The notes: generated from the sequence alone by a model not told the origin. A stretch of DNA of 64,000 bases from Myxococcales bacterium (GCA_020633315.1 JACKDV010000009.1:219501-283500), one strand, 5' to 3'; shown: positions 48,879-57,798, counted from the stretch's first letter. Numbers and translations are program-made.

Positions 48879-51698
48879 TCAGCCTCCCGCGTCGGCTCCT
48901 CCCGTCGCGATGCCCTCCAGGCCCTGGGCGGCTCGCCAGGCGTCGATCTCGGCCGCGAGCGCGCCCGAGCCCTCGCCCTGGGCCCGGGCGAGCTCGGCCA
49001 GCGCCCCCCGGCTGAGCGAGTCCGCCTCCGCCCGCCTCGCGGGATCGCTCTGGAGGATCGCGCGAGCCAGGAAGAACGCGGCCTCTCCGCGCCACATGGG
49101 GCTGAGCTGCGCGTTGGCGACCAGCGCCTCGTGGGCCTTGCCCAGGGTGCCGACCGCAGCCTCGGTCTGGCCCAGGGCCAGCTCCAGCTTGCCCACGGTG
49201 ATCTTGAACGCGGCCGAGTAGGGGTGGTCCTCGCCGAGCGAGGCGTCGATGATCTCGAGCGCGCGGCGGGCATGGGCCAGCCCCGGCTCGTAGGCTTCCT
49301 GCTCGTACTCGAGCTCGGCGAGCTGGTCGAGCGACGGGGCCAGCGACACGTGCGTGGGTCCGTACAGCTCCTGCTCGATGGCGATGCTGGTCTCGAAGGC
49401 CTCGCGCGCGGCCGCGAGCTCGCCCTGCTCCTGCAGGACCGAGGCCAGCCCGCTGGTGACCAGCGCCGAGCGCAGGGTGCGAGGGCCGAGGCTCGCGGTG
49501 TAGATCCGCTGCGCCTCCTGGTAGCTGCGGCGGGCGCCCTCCAGGTCGCCCGCGAGCCGACGCGCATGGCCGAGGTTGGCCACGGTGTCCCCCACCATCG
49601 GGTCGTCGGGCCCGAGCAGCGCCCGCTGTCGATCGAGGGTCTGCTCCAGCACCGCGATCGCATCCTTGGGCCGGTCGAAGTCGAGCAGCAGCTTGCCTCG
49701 CTGCGAGCCCAGCCTCCACATCATGCCGTGCTCCGCTCGCCCCTCGGCGCGCAGGGCCTGCTCGCCCGCCTCGAGCCGCTGCAGCGCGTCGTCCATGCGC
49801 CCGGCGGCGGCGAGCAGCTCCGACTCCTCGATGTCGAGCATGGCCCCCCGCACGGCCGGCTCCACGCTGTTGCGAGCGCAGGCCCGGCCCAGGGCGAGCA
49901 GCAGCGCCGCGTCGACGGGCTCGGGAGCGCCGATGCGGCGGGCGTAGAGCATCAGCGACACCGCATGGGCGGCGAGGGTGAAGTCTCGCGACTCGATCGC
50001 GAGAGCCAGCGCTCGCTGCAGCTCGGCGATCGCCCCCTCGCCGGTCCCCACGCTCAGCTCGTGGCCCACGCGGAAGTCGATCGCGGCCGCCTCCACGTAG
50101 AGCAGCCCTGCGTCGTGGGCCTGCTGCTCCACCTGCCGCAGCTGCTCGATCGCAGCCGCGTGGTCCCCCTGGGCGGCCCGCAGCTCCGCCTGGTCGATGC
50201 GCTCGTTGGCGCGGCTCGCCTCGATCCACGACTCGAGGCTCCGCGTCTTCTCGTTGTGCGTGGCGCCGGCGTCGACCAGCTGGTGGGTGCGGATGTGCTC
50301 GGCCTCGCACTCGGCGATCGGCGGCAGGGCCTCGGCGATCGAGACCGCCTGGCGCAGGATCGCGCCGTCGTGCGCCCGCAGCCGCTCCACCAGGCCGTGC
50401 AGGGCGTTGCGTCGGCGGTCCAGGCACACGGTCCGCAGCTCGAACAGCTCGGCCGACTGGCCCCCCTCGTGGTGGGTGGCCTCGCACGACGCCCGCCGCA
50501 TCGCGCTCCAGTCGTGGGCGTACTGGTCGAGCAGCGCCGTGACCCGCGACGCCCGGGCCTCGGTGCCCGTGGTCAGCAGGGGCCTGCGCACCGCCTCGCG
50601 GGTCTCGTCGGACCAGGTCTCGTCGAGGGCTCGCTCGGCGCCCTCGCAGGGGTCGAGGGGATCGTCGGCCACGGCGTAGCCCACGACGCCGGCCGACACG
50701 GCGGCCAGGGCCCCCACCGCCCACCACTTGCGTCGCCGCCGGCGGGCCATCGCGTGCTCGAGGCGGTCGACCAGCACGGCCATCGAGTCGTGGCGCTGCG
50801 GCGGGGCCAGGCTCAGGCCCACCAGCAGCGCGCGAACGATCGGCCGGGGCAGGTCGCTGCGGGCGTGGGCCCGACCGAGCACGCCCGGCTCCTCGAACGG
50901 CAGGCCGTCCTCTCGCCGGTAGGGCGGGGCGCCGAACAGCGCGTCGTAGAGCGCCACGCAGTAGGCGAACTGATCGCTGCGCGGCGACACGGGCAGGCCC
51001 AGGCGCTGCTCGGGCGCCATGTAGCGGGGCGTGCCCGCGATCACGCTGTGCAGGGTGGTCGAGTCGGTCTCGATGGTCGACGACAGCAGTGACTCCGGCT
51101 CGAGCTCCGTGCGGGCCTCGGTCCAGCGCACCAGGCCGAAGTCGGACACCTGGGGGCGGCCGTCGGGGCCGATGAGCACGTTGTCCGGCTTGAAGTCGCA
51201 GTGGACGAGCCCCGCGGCGTGGGCCGCATGCAGGCCCCGCCCGGCGCCCACGAACATCGAGGTGATCTCGGTCCAGTGCCGCCGGCGCAGCCTCAGCCAC
51301 TGCCGCAGCGTGTGGCCCTCCACCAGCTCCATGGCCACGTAGAAGGCGTCGCCGTAGCCGCCGCTGTCGTACACGGTGACCACGTTGGGGTGACGCACAC
51401 CGGCCGCGGCGCGGGCCTCTCGCTCGAGGCTGCGGCGGGCCCGGTCGATCTCGTCCTCGTCGCCCCCGAGGTCGCGCACCACCTTGATCGCGACCTTGCG
51501 CCGCAGCTGCGGATCCACGGCGGAGTAGACGACCCCCATGCCCCCTTGGCCGATGCGCTCGGCGATCTGGAAGCGGCCGATCTCCACCGGCTGCAGCGGG
51601 CCGGCGAAGAGCTGGGCCCGGATGGCCTCGAAGGCCACGTTGCGCTCGAGATCGTGGCTCGCGTGCGCACGCGGGTCGCTCTTGGTCTCGGAGAGCAT
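48879..51698 (-). CDS. Ser/Thr protein kinase with TM helix and TPR C-terminus, HCD catalytic loop
   Basis: A 939-residue protein. The N-terminal tail (MLSETKSDPRAHA...AQLFAGP) resembles that of the kinase at 7394. Kinase domain: RIGQGGMGVVYSAVD (48-62), AIKVV lysine K72, catalytic loop VHCDFKPDN (C167 in place of the usual Arg), DFG (186-188) and GTPRYMAPEQ. One TM helix (AVGALAAVSAGVVGYAV) follows. The 560-residue remainder is helical, first a Cys-containing region (about 350-480) then TPR pairs (VANLGHARRLAGDLEGARRS, LASVLQEQGELAAAREAFET). The domain order and size match the AfsK/Pkn-TPR kinases of Nannocystaceae. Confidence 0.9.
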   Translation of the reverse strand: MLSETKSDPRAHASHDLERNVAFEAIRAQLFAGPLQPVEIGRFQIAERIGQGGMGVVYSAVDPQLRRKVAIKVVRDLGGDEDEIDRARRSLEREARAAAGVRHPNVVTVYDSGGYGDAFYVAMELVEGHTLRQWLRLRRRHWTEITSMFVGAGRGLHAAHAAGLVHCDFKPDNVLIGPDGRPQVSDFGLVRWTEARTELEPESLLSSTIETDSTTLHSVIAGTPRYMAPEQRLGLPVSPRSDQFAYCVALYDALFGAPPYRREDGLPFEEPGVLGRAHARSDLPRPIVRALLVGLSLAPPQRHDSMAVLVDRLEHAMARRRRRKWWAVGALAAVSAGVVGYAVADDPLDPCEGAERALDETWSDETREAVRRPLLTTGTEARASRVTALLDQYAHDWSAMRRASCEATHHEGGQSAELFELRTVCLDRRRNALHGLVERLRAHDGAILRQAVSIAEALPPIAECEAEHIRTHQLVDAGATHNEKTRSLESWIEASRANERIDQAELRAAQGDHAAAIEQLRQVEQQAHDAGLLYVEAAAIDFRVGHELSVGTGEGAIAELQRALALAIESRDFTLAAHAVSLMLYARRIGAPEPVDAALLLALGRACARNSVEPAVRGAMLDIEESELLAAAGRMDDALQRLEAGEQALRAEGRAEHGMMWRLGSQRGKLLLDFDRPKDAIAVLEQTLDRQRALLGPDDPMVGDTVANLGHARRLAGDLEGARRSYQEAQRIYTASLGPRTLRSALVTSGLASVLQEQGELAAAREAFETSIAIEQELYGPTHVSLAPSLDQLAELEYEQEAYEPGLAHARRALEIIDASLGEDHPYSAAFKITVGKLELALGQTEAAVGTLGKAHEALVANAQLSPMWRGEAAFFLARAILQSDPARRAEADSLSRGALAELARAQGEGSGALAAEIDAWRAAQGLEGIATGGADAGG

Positions 51699-51802
51699 CG
51701 GGTCGGCTCGGCCCCGATCATAGCGGAGCGAGCCCGTGGGTCGGGAGCCGTGGCCGCCCCCGGGCGAGACGAGGACGGGCCCGGGTCGCGCGGGAGCGAG
51801 CG

Positions 51803-52039
51803 TCATCGGGCTCCCTCGGCGGGCGGGTCGTCCGGACCGTCCCGCGGCGCGTCCTCGTCTCGCCCGGGCTCGGCCGAGTCTCGGGCGTCGTCGTCCGCGG
51901 GCTCGACCGTGGTCCCGCTGCGATCGGTGACCTCGAGGAACAGCGCGTCCACGATGGAGATGGCCGGCCGCGCGTCGTGCTGCGGCGCGGGGGGCAGGGG
52001 TCCCATGAGGATCGAGAAGGCGAGCGAGAGGCCGTGCAT
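51803..52039 (-). CDS. Small secreted or membrane-tethered protein
   Basis: A 78-residue protein starting at MHGLSLAFSILMGPLPPAPQ, a probable signal or anchor helix. A short conserved-looking segment (ARPAISIVDALFLEVTDR) is followed by an acidic Asp/Glu/Arg-rich tail. No domain is recognised and the reading frame is open upstream, so this is only a modest call. It lies between two leftward genes, 105 bp from the kinase start. Confidence 0.4.
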   Translation of the reverse strand: MHGLSLAFSILMGPLPPAPQHDARPAISIVDALFLEVTDRSGTTVEPADDDARDSAEPGRDEDAPRDGPDDPPAEGAR

Positions 52040-52128
52040 GGCGATGAGTCCCGCGGGGGCGAGCGAGGAGGACGGGGAGCCACCGCCCCCGGTGATCCGG
52101 TGGCTCCCTGGTCCGGCGGCGGACGGTC

Positions 52129-52428
52129 CTACAGGCAGTTGTCGGAGGTGTCGGCGCACTTGGTCTCGACGCACTTGCCCAGGTCGTTGGTGCCCTCGGC
52201 CCGGCAGGCGTCGACGATCTGGCAGAGCTGGCTGGTGCAGGGCTGCGCCGTGCTGCCGCCGGTGGGATCGCTGGTGCCCGCGCTCTCGGCCCAGGCGATC
52301 GCCGCCTCGATGACGTCCTCGGCCACGGACAGCGAGTCCTGGGTCTGCAGCAGCTCTTCCTCGCAGGTCGGGCCGCCGGTGGGATCGCTGACGAAGGAGA
52401 GGATGGATGCGATGAGGATGGTCTTCAT
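52129..52428 (-). CDS. Small secreted cysteine-containing protein
   Basis: A 99-residue protein with good ribosome site AAGGA (complement of 52437-52441) eight bases before the ATG. The N-terminus MKTILIASILSFVSD is a short signal-like helix; the mature part has six cysteines (TCEEEL, PCTSQLCQIVDAC, KCVETKCADTSDNC) in a helical-looking spacing and the motif SDPTGG twice. The C-terminal half with C-x5-C-x5... resembles small secreted helical proteins with disulfides. Function unknown. 89 bp before the next leftward gene. Confidence 0.6.
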   Translation of the reverse strand: MKTILIASILSFVSDPTGGPTCEEELLQTQDSLSVAEDVIEAAIAWAESAGTSDPTGGSTAQPCTSQLCQIVDACRAEGTNDLGKCVETKCADTSDNCL

Positions 52429-52655
52429 GGTGTTGGTCCTTGTCTCTGGCGAGGTTGGGCCCCGGCCTTGCCGCCCGTGTGTGGCTCGGCGGGCTCGAGG
52501 CGTCTTGCTCTTCCTGGTCCGCGAGCTGCCGCTTCGGATCACGAAAAAATGCGGGGCACCGTCGACGGCGGGTTGCCCTGGTCGCCGCTCGGGGTCCGCG
52601 CCGGGCCGAGCCGAGGCGCCGGGGCAGCCGCCGACGGGTGGCCGTATAGTCCGGC

Positions 52656-54752
52656 GTGGTGCAGCCCGGCCTCGACCCCGACCCCGACCTCGACCTCGGC
52701 CTCGTGCTGCGGGAGCGCTTCGGCTTCGCGGCGTTTCGCCCCGGGCAGCGCGAGGCGATCGAGACGCTGCTGCGAGAGCGGCGGCTGCTGTGCATCCAGC
52801 CCACCGGGCACGGCAAGTCGCTGCTGTACCAGCTCCCCGCGGTGGTGCTGCCCGGCATGACGGTGGTGATCTCCCCGCTGCTGGCGCTGATGCGCGACCA
52901 GGTGGGGCAGCTACGGGAGCGCTTCGGCATCGAGGCGGCGTCGATCAACTCCGACCAGAGCGAGGAGGAGAACGCCGCGGTCGTCGGCGCGGCCGAGGCG
53001 GGACGGCTGCGGATCCTGTTCGTGGCGCCGGAGAAGCTCGACAACCTCGCCGACTTCCGCTTCTTGCTCGCGCTGCCCGTCTCGCTGCTGGTGATCGACG
53101 AGGCCCACTGCATCTCCACCTGGGGGCACGACTTCCGCCCGGCCTACCGACGCATCCTCGACGCGGTGGTCCACTTCGGGCAGCGGCGCCCCGGCCTGCG
53201 CGTGCTGGCGCTCACCGCCACCGCCGACGCCCGCACCGAGCACGACGTGGCGACCCTGCTCGGGGTGGGGGAGGTCCCGCTGGTGGTGCACCGCCAGGGG
53301 ATGGATCGCCCCAACCTCTCGCTGGCGCTGCGCCCGGTCTGCGGCCTGGCCCACAAGCTCGAGACCCTGCTCGCGGCGGTGCGCCCGGCCACGGAGCGGG
53401 AGGAGGGCTGTGCGCTGCTCTACTGCGCCACCCGAGACCAGACCGAGATCGTGGCCGGCTACCTCGCGGCCAACGACCTGCCCGTGGTGGCCTACCACGC
53501 GGGGCTCGAGCCCACCCACAAGCGCCGGCTGCAGGAGGGCTTCACCACCGGGGCGGTGCCGATGATCGCGGCCACCAACGCACTGGGCATGGGCATCGAC
53601 AAGCCCGACATCCGCCTCATCGTGCACGTGGACGTGCCCGGCTCGATCACCGCCTACTACCAGGAGGTGGGGCGGGCCGGTCGCGACGGCGAGCCCGCCA
53701 CGGGGCTGCTGCTCTACGACCCTGCCGACCAGGAGGTGCAGCGCTACTTCATCCGCTCGGCCCAGCCCTCGGCCGAGGACTTCGAGCTCGTGCGCCGGGT
53801 GATCGAGGACGCGCCCGAGCCCCCCGGGGTGATGGCGATCAAGTCACGCACCGGCATGCCGCCCACCCGGGTGAGCGTGGTGCTGGCCGAGCTGGTCGAG
53901 CAGGGCTTCGTCGATCGGGTGCTGGTGGGGCGGCGGCAGGCCTACGAGGCCACGGGCAAGCCGGGCGAGCCCGTGCTCGAGCGCTATCGTCGACAGCTAC
54001 GGGTGCGCAGCGACGAGCTCGACGCGATGCTCGGCTATGCGCGGGGCGAGCCCGCCTGCCTGATGCAGGCGCTGCGGATGGCGCTGGGCGACGGCGAGGC
54101 GGGACCCTGCAAGCGTTGCGATCGCTGCGTGCCCGACGGGGTGATCCACCCGCGCTCGGAGACCCCGCGGATCCGGGCCGAGGCGTGGCTGGAGTCGCGC
54201 CGCCTCCCCGTGGCCGGCATGCGAGCGCCGCGGATGGCCGACGGCTTCGCGCTGCTCGACGGGCCCATGCGCAGCCCGCTGTTCGCCGACTTCATGCGCG
54301 GGCGGGCGGCGGGACGCATGCCGCCGCCGCGGCTGCTCGAGCTCGCGGAGCAGGTGCTGCAGGAGATCGAGCGGGAGCACGAGATCACCGCGGTGGTGAC
54401 CATGCCCTCGCGGAGCTGGGATCGCCGAGGGGAGGTGGGGGACCTCCTCGCCGCCCGGCTCGGGGTGCCGCACCTCCCGGCGCTGCGCTACGGCCGGGTG
54501 CCCGAGGCGCGGCAGGGGCAGCTGCACAACAACGACCAGCGCCGCGACAACGTGCGCGGCTGCATCGTCGCCGACGCCCGGGGGCTGCCCGAGGGAGGCA
54601 CGCTGCTGCTGGTGGACGACTACGTGGGCTCGCGCGCCACCCTCAAGGAGGCGGTGACCGTCCTGCGCAAGCAGGCGGGGTGGGAGGGCGAGGTGGTGCC
54701 GCTGATGCTGGCGCGGGTGCGGTGGAAGCAGGGCAGCTCGGGGATGATCTGA
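52656..54752 (+). CDS. recQ: RecQ-family DNA helicase fused to a phosphoribosyltransferase domain
   Basis: A 698-residue protein from GTG 52656. Superfamily 2 motifs are complete: QPTGHGKSLLYQLP (Walker A, about 49-62), TVVISPLLALMRDQV, VIDEAHCIS (about 148), LALTATAD, then in domain 2 VAYHAGLEPTHK, IAATNALGMGIDKPDI and GRAGRDGEPATG. Zinc-binding cysteines are in CKRCDRC with an upstream CLMQ, as in the RecQ RQC part. Instead of an HRDC domain the end carries a phosphoribosyltransferase-like domain with LLLVDDYVGSRATL (PRPP loop, about 650) and a ComF-like context. The fusion occurs in some actinobacterial RecQ proteins, from memory. Confidence 0.85.
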   Translation: MVQPGLDPDPDLDLGLVLRERFGFAAFRPGQREAIETLLRERRLLCIQPTGHGKSLLYQLPAVVLPGMTVVISPLLALMRDQVGQLRERFGIEAASINSDQSEEENAAVVGAAEAGRLRILFVAPEKLDNLADFRFLLALPVSLLVIDEAHCISTWGHDFRPAYRRILDAVVHFGQRRPGLRVLALTATADARTEHDVATLLGVGEVPLVVHRQGMDRPNLSLALRPVCGLAHKLETLLAAVRPATEREEGCALLYCATRDQTEIVAGYLAANDLPVVAYHAGLEPTHKRRLQEGFTTGAVPMIAATNALGMGIDKPDIRLIVHVDVPGSITAYYQEVGRAGRDGEPATGLLLYDPADQEVQRYFIRSAQPSAEDFELVRRVIEDAPEPPGVMAIKSRTGMPPTRVSVVLAELVEQGFVDRVLVGRRQAYEATGKPGEPVLERYRRQLRVRSDELDAMLGYARGEPACLMQALRMALGDGEAGPCKRCDRCVPDGVIHPRSETPRIRAEAWLESRRLPVAGMRAPRMADGFALLDGPMRSPLFADFMRGRAAGRMPPPRLLELAEQVLQEIEREHEITAVVTMPSRSWDRRGEVGDLLAARLGVPHLPALRYGRVPEARQGQLHNNDQRRDNVRGCIVADARGLPEGGTLLLVDDYVGSRATLKEAVTVLRKQAGWEGEVVPLMLARVRWKQGSSGMI

Positions 54753-54759
54753 GCCGCGC

Positions 54760-55188
54760 GTGCTGCGGAGCCCGATCCGGCCGCTCGATCGCCCCGCGAG
54801 CCCGCGGCGTGGCGTCGGCGGCGGTGGCCGACCCACCGACTTCGGCGAGCTCTACGAGTGCTACGACGATCACGTGGTGCACCGGCCCGAGCTGTGGGAC
54901 TGCAGCCGCGCGGGGGGCAACGCTCGGCTGACGACGCTGGTGACCACGGTCGCGACCCGGCTGCGGTCCGAGTTCCTGGCGCTGAGCTCCTGCCACTACG
55001 AGATCCTGGGCACCGGGTTCTGGCACGGCATGGTCACCGGCACCGGGATCGCGTGCTTCTTCTACGACGAGCCCAGCGGGCGCGGGCTGATGGCCTTGCT
55101 CGACCCCTTCGACGGCAGCGCGATGACCCACTTCGGTCGCTTCACCCGGGTGATGCTCGATCGGGTGGACGGGCGCATGCCCAATTGA
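54760..55188 (+). CDS. Protein of unknown function
   Basis: A 142-residue protein, GTG 54760, eight bases after the RecQ stop, so probably co-transcribed. A basic, Gly/Pro-rich head leads to a soluble fold (YECYDDHVVHRPELWDCS, LTTLVTTVATRLRSEFLALS, SCHYEILGTGFWHGMVTGTG, IACFFYDEPSGRGLMALLD). The HYEI, FWHG and DPFD stretches look conserved but I do not recognise them. No signal peptide. It could be an accessory protein to the helicase/phosphoribosyltransferase, judged only by position. Confidence 0.6.
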   Translation: MLRSPIRPLDRPASPRRGVGGGGRPTDFGELYECYDDHVVHRPELWDCSRAGGNARLTTLVTTVATRLRSEFLALSSCHYEILGTGFWHGMVTGTGIACFFYDEPSGRGLMALLDPFDGSAMTHFGRFTRVMLDRVDGRMPN

Positions 55189-55214
55189 AGGCGGCGGGCA
55201 CGGGGCGCGGCCCG

Positions 55215-55664
55215 CTACGGCTGGTGCCGGGTGGCCTCGTGGCGCTCGAGGTAGGTCGCGATCAGCGAGCCGAGCCCCCACACGAACGGGGTGCCGGCCA
55301 GCTCCGCGCGCTCGAGCACCACGCCGCGCTCGCCCTCGTACACCGTCGCCCGGCCCAGCGCATCCAGCTCGCGGTCGTCCACCACCACCTCGTAGAGCGA
55401 CACCAGGGTGCCCGGCGTGAGCGCGGGGATCGTGAGGACGTGCCGGGGTCCCGCGTCGAGCAGGCCCTGGGCCGCGGCGCCGAGCTCCTCTCGCAGCTCG
55501 CGGGCGAGGGTCTGCGCCGGCTCCTCGTGGGCCTCCCGCGCGCCGCCGAACAGGCTGTAGCCGCGCGGGTGGGGTCGATAGTGCTCGTCCTTGCGCTGCA
55601 CGAAGAAGCGCGTGCGCTCGGGGTTCGTCACGATCGCGACGACGCCGTGGTGGCGGTCGGTCAT
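55215..55664 (-). CDS. Nudix hydrolase
   Basis: A 149-residue Nudix protein. The signature G-x5-E-x7-REUxEExGU appears at about residues 40-63 (GGAREAHEEPAQTLARELREELGA), with the two metal-binding glutamates present. The rest is the usual beta-sandwich (GVVAIVTNPERTRFFVQRKD, LVSLYEVVVDDRELDALGRA). Substrate cannot be told. Convergent with the RecQ operon. Confidence 0.85.
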   Translation of the reverse strand: MTDRHHGVVAIVTNPERTRFFVQRKDEHYRPHPRGYSLFGGAREAHEEPAQTLARELREELGAAAQGLLDAGPRHVLTIPALTPGTLVSLYEVVVDDRELDALGRATVYEGERGVVLERAELAGTPFVWGLGSLIATYLERHEATRHQP

Positions 55665-55727
55665 CTCGGCCCGAGCATAGCGTGACGCCGGGAACCGCAG
55701 GGGGCACGCGCCGTGCTACCGTCACCC

Positions 55728-56924
55728 GTGACGCAGCGTGGCCCCCTGGTCCACCGCGGAGCCTACTTCGAGGTGTATCGAGATCGCGAGGGCGAGCGGG
55801 AGGTCGCGCGCAAGCTCGTGCGTGGCGACGGGCCCCAGCTCGAGGCCATCGTGGCCTCGGCCACGGTGGGCGGCGTGTCCACCTCGTGGGACCTGATCAC
55901 CGGGATCCACTCCGGCCTCGGGTCGAGGGGCCACGGCTCCGACGGGCTGGTGCTCACCCCAGCGCAGGTCGGGCTGGGCTTGCTGCGCAGCGAGGCCGAG
56001 ATCCTCGAGCATCACGGCGCGGCCTGGGGCAGCGCGGGCACCTCGCTCGACGCGGACGGGGTGCTCACCATGCCCTGGCACGAGGCCCGACGCCTGTGCG
56101 AGCTGTCGGTGGCGCAGCAGCGCCGCTGGCTCCCCCGGCTGCTGCCCGAGCTGTGGGACATGCTGGCCGACCACCCCCACGGCGATCTGTCGCCGACCAA
56201 CCTGCTGCTCGCGGGCGAGCCCGACCAGCGGCTGCGGCCCGTCCTCATCGACCCCGCGGGGATGTTCGTGCAGGGCCTGTCCTTCCACCTCTCGTGGATC
56301 TCGAGCTGCCTGGAGATCCACCTGCGCACCACCACCGCCTCGTACCCCGTGCTGCCCCCGTTCCACACCTCGACCCTCTCGCTGGCCACGGGCGCCACGC
56401 TGGTCGAGCACCTGGGCGACTTCATGGCCAGCCTCGCGCTCTCGCGGCTGGCTCCCGCGGTGCCCGTGGGCGTCAACGTGGTGATGCGAGCGGTGTCCAG
56501 CGTCGCGCGCTCGGTGGCGGAGTCGTTCGAGCTCTCCATGGGGGGCGCCGATCCCCGCGGCGACCAACCGATCTTCGGTCGGGTGTGCGCCACTCGACAG
56601 AGCCCCGGCGAGCCCCACCCGGCCGACCTGCTCGCGCTGGGGATCCTCTACTACCGCAGCCTCACCGGGCGCGAGCCCTTCGGCAACGATCCCGGGGGTC
56701 GGCCGGCGTGGGTGGGCATCGGGGCGACCGACGACCGCCTCGAGGGCGTCGAGTCGCTCGTGGCGCTCGCCCGACACGAGCCCGCTCGACCTCGCGAGCT
56801 CCACCACGAGATCACCACCGCCGAGGATCGACTCGCGCGATCGCTGCTGTCGCTGCAGGTGCCCGATCGCGAGCGCCTCGCCGAGCTGTGCGATGCCGTG
56901 GCGTCGGGGCCCCCGAGCCCATGA
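55728..56924 (+). CDS. Divergent protein-kinase-like protein
   Basis: A 398-residue protein from GTG 55728. It has a kinase outline: a glycine-poor start VHRGAYFEVYRDREGEREVA followed by the likely ATP lysine in ARKLV, a catalytic-loop-like HPHGDLSPTNLLL (HGD with N) and a metal-site-like VLIDPAGMF where DFG would be. The middle holds no PE-type activation segment. It looks like a RIO/aminoglycoside-kinase-related or degenerate Hanks kinase with Asp and Asn kept. The neighbouring Nudix gene is divergent. Confidence 0.65.
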   Translation: MTQRGPLVHRGAYFEVYRDREGEREVARKLVRGDGPQLEAIVASATVGGVSTSWDLITGIHSGLGSRGHGSDGLVLTPAQVGLGLLRSEAEILEHHGAAWGSAGTSLDADGVLTMPWHEARRLCELSVAQQRRWLPRLLPELWDMLADHPHGDLSPTNLLLAGEPDQRLRPVLIDPAGMFVQGLSFHLSWISSCLEIHLRTTTASYPVLPPFHTSTLSLATGATLVEHLGDFMASLALSRLAPAVPVGVNVVMRAVSSVARSVAESFELSMGGADPRGDQPIFGRVCATRQSPGEPHPADLLALGILYYRSLTGREPFGNDPGGRPAWVGIGATDDRLEGVESLVALARHEPARPRELHHEITTAEDRLARSLLSLQVPDRERLAELCDAVASGPPSP

Positions 56925-56966
56925 GGCGCTCGCCGGGCCCGGGTCGAGCGCGAGGCCATGGCATCC

Positions 56967-57090
56967 TCAGGGGCTCGGCGTGGCGAGGAGCCGCTCGAGG
57001 CCGTCGAGGATCAGCTCGAGGCCGAAGGTGAAGGGGTTGCGCCCGCCGTGCCGCCCCTGCCCCACCTCGATCGCCATGGCCTCGAGGCAG
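56967..57090 (-). pseudogene. C-terminal remnant of a TetR-family regulator
   Basis: On the minus strand this reads LEAMAIEVGQGRHGGRNPFT followed by FGLELILDGLERLLATPSP and a stop (56967-56969), the typical last helix of TetR-family regulators (F-x-FGL-x-LILDGL). No helix-turn-helix part remains; the reading frame runs into the neighbouring remnant. Truncated at the 5' end. Confidence 0.6.
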
Positions 57091-57227
57091 ACGCGGGGCA
57101 GTCGGTGCTCGTCGTCGGTGCCTCGGGGGGTGTGGGACCTTCGCGGTGCAGATCGCCAAGGCGCTCGAGGCCGAGGTCACCGGCGTGTGCAGCACCCCGA
57201 ACGTGGAGCGGGTCCGGTCGATCGGAG
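57088..57227 (+). pseudogene. Remnant of a zinc-type alcohol dehydrogenase/quinone oxidoreductase
   Basis: On the plus strand, GQSVLVVGASGGVG (57088-57129 region) is the MDR-family Rossmann nucleotide-binding loop. One base has been lost just after it; in the next frame the sequence continues TFAVQIAKALEAEVTGVCST and NVERVRSIG, the normal continuation of such dehydrogenases. The start, catalytic domain and end are gone. It abuts the TetR remnant with opposite orientation. Confidence 0.7.
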
Positions 57228-57246
57228 CCCTGGTAGAGTCGCCGCG

Positions 57247-57798
57247 ATGACGGGGATTCGTGCGGCCACCTCGGCCGACCTCGAGTGGCTGATCGACGCG
57301 GATCTCCGGGCCGACGGGCTCCTCGTGGTGCCCGAGCACGATGCTGCGGCGCACCGCGCCAAGATCGAGGCGTTCGTGCGTGGCCCGTACGACGGCGCGT
57401 GGGTGCACGAGGCCGAGCACGGCGCCTCGCCCTGCCCGCTGGGGATGATCCTCGCCCGCTTCCGCGATCCCACCCGCGAGCACGACGACCCCTTCGTGCG
57501 GATGCTCTTCGCCAAGGTGCTGGCGCGGCTCGAGCCCCCGTGGCCGGCCGACGCGGCCTTCGCCGAGGTGTTCCAGCTGTGGGTGGAGCCCGGGTGGCGA
57601 CGACGGGGCATCGCGCGCGGGCTCAAGCGTCGGCTGGAGCACGAGGCCCGCGCGCGCGGGCTCGGCCTGGTGTACACGCACACGCGGGTCTCCAACCCGC
57701 AGGTGATCGCGCTCAACCTGGGCCTCGGCTACACCGAGGTGCGACGCGGCGGGCTGTGGGACGAGGTGCCGCGCTGCAGCCTGATCAAGCGGCTGTGA
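57247..57798 (+). CDS. GNAT-family acetyltransferase
   Basis: A 183-residue GCN5-related acetyltransferase. Acetyl-CoA motif A is seen in FAEVFQLWVEPGWRRRGIAR followed by GLKRRLEHEARARGLGLVYTH, with R/Q-x-x-G-x-G/A as WRRRGIA; the last part NPQVIALNLGLGYTEVRRGG is motif B. N-terminal strand IRAATSADLEWLIDADL is typical. ATG 57247 is used. Substrate unknown. It directly follows the dehydrogenase remnant. Confidence 0.85.
   Translation: MTGIRAATSADLEWLIDADLRADGLLVVPEHDAAAHRAKIEAFVRGPYDGAWVHEAEHGASPCPLGMILARFRDPTREHDDPFVRMLFAKVLARLEPPWPADAAFAEVFQLWVEPGWRRRGIARGLKRRLEHEARARGLGLVYTHTRVSNPQVIALNLGLGYTEVRRGGLWDEVPRCSLIKRL

Noticed and set aside
57088..57227. Functional dehydrogenase gene
   Set aside because: Only about 45 codons remain, with a one-base frameshift and no start or catalytic domain; called a pseudogene instead.
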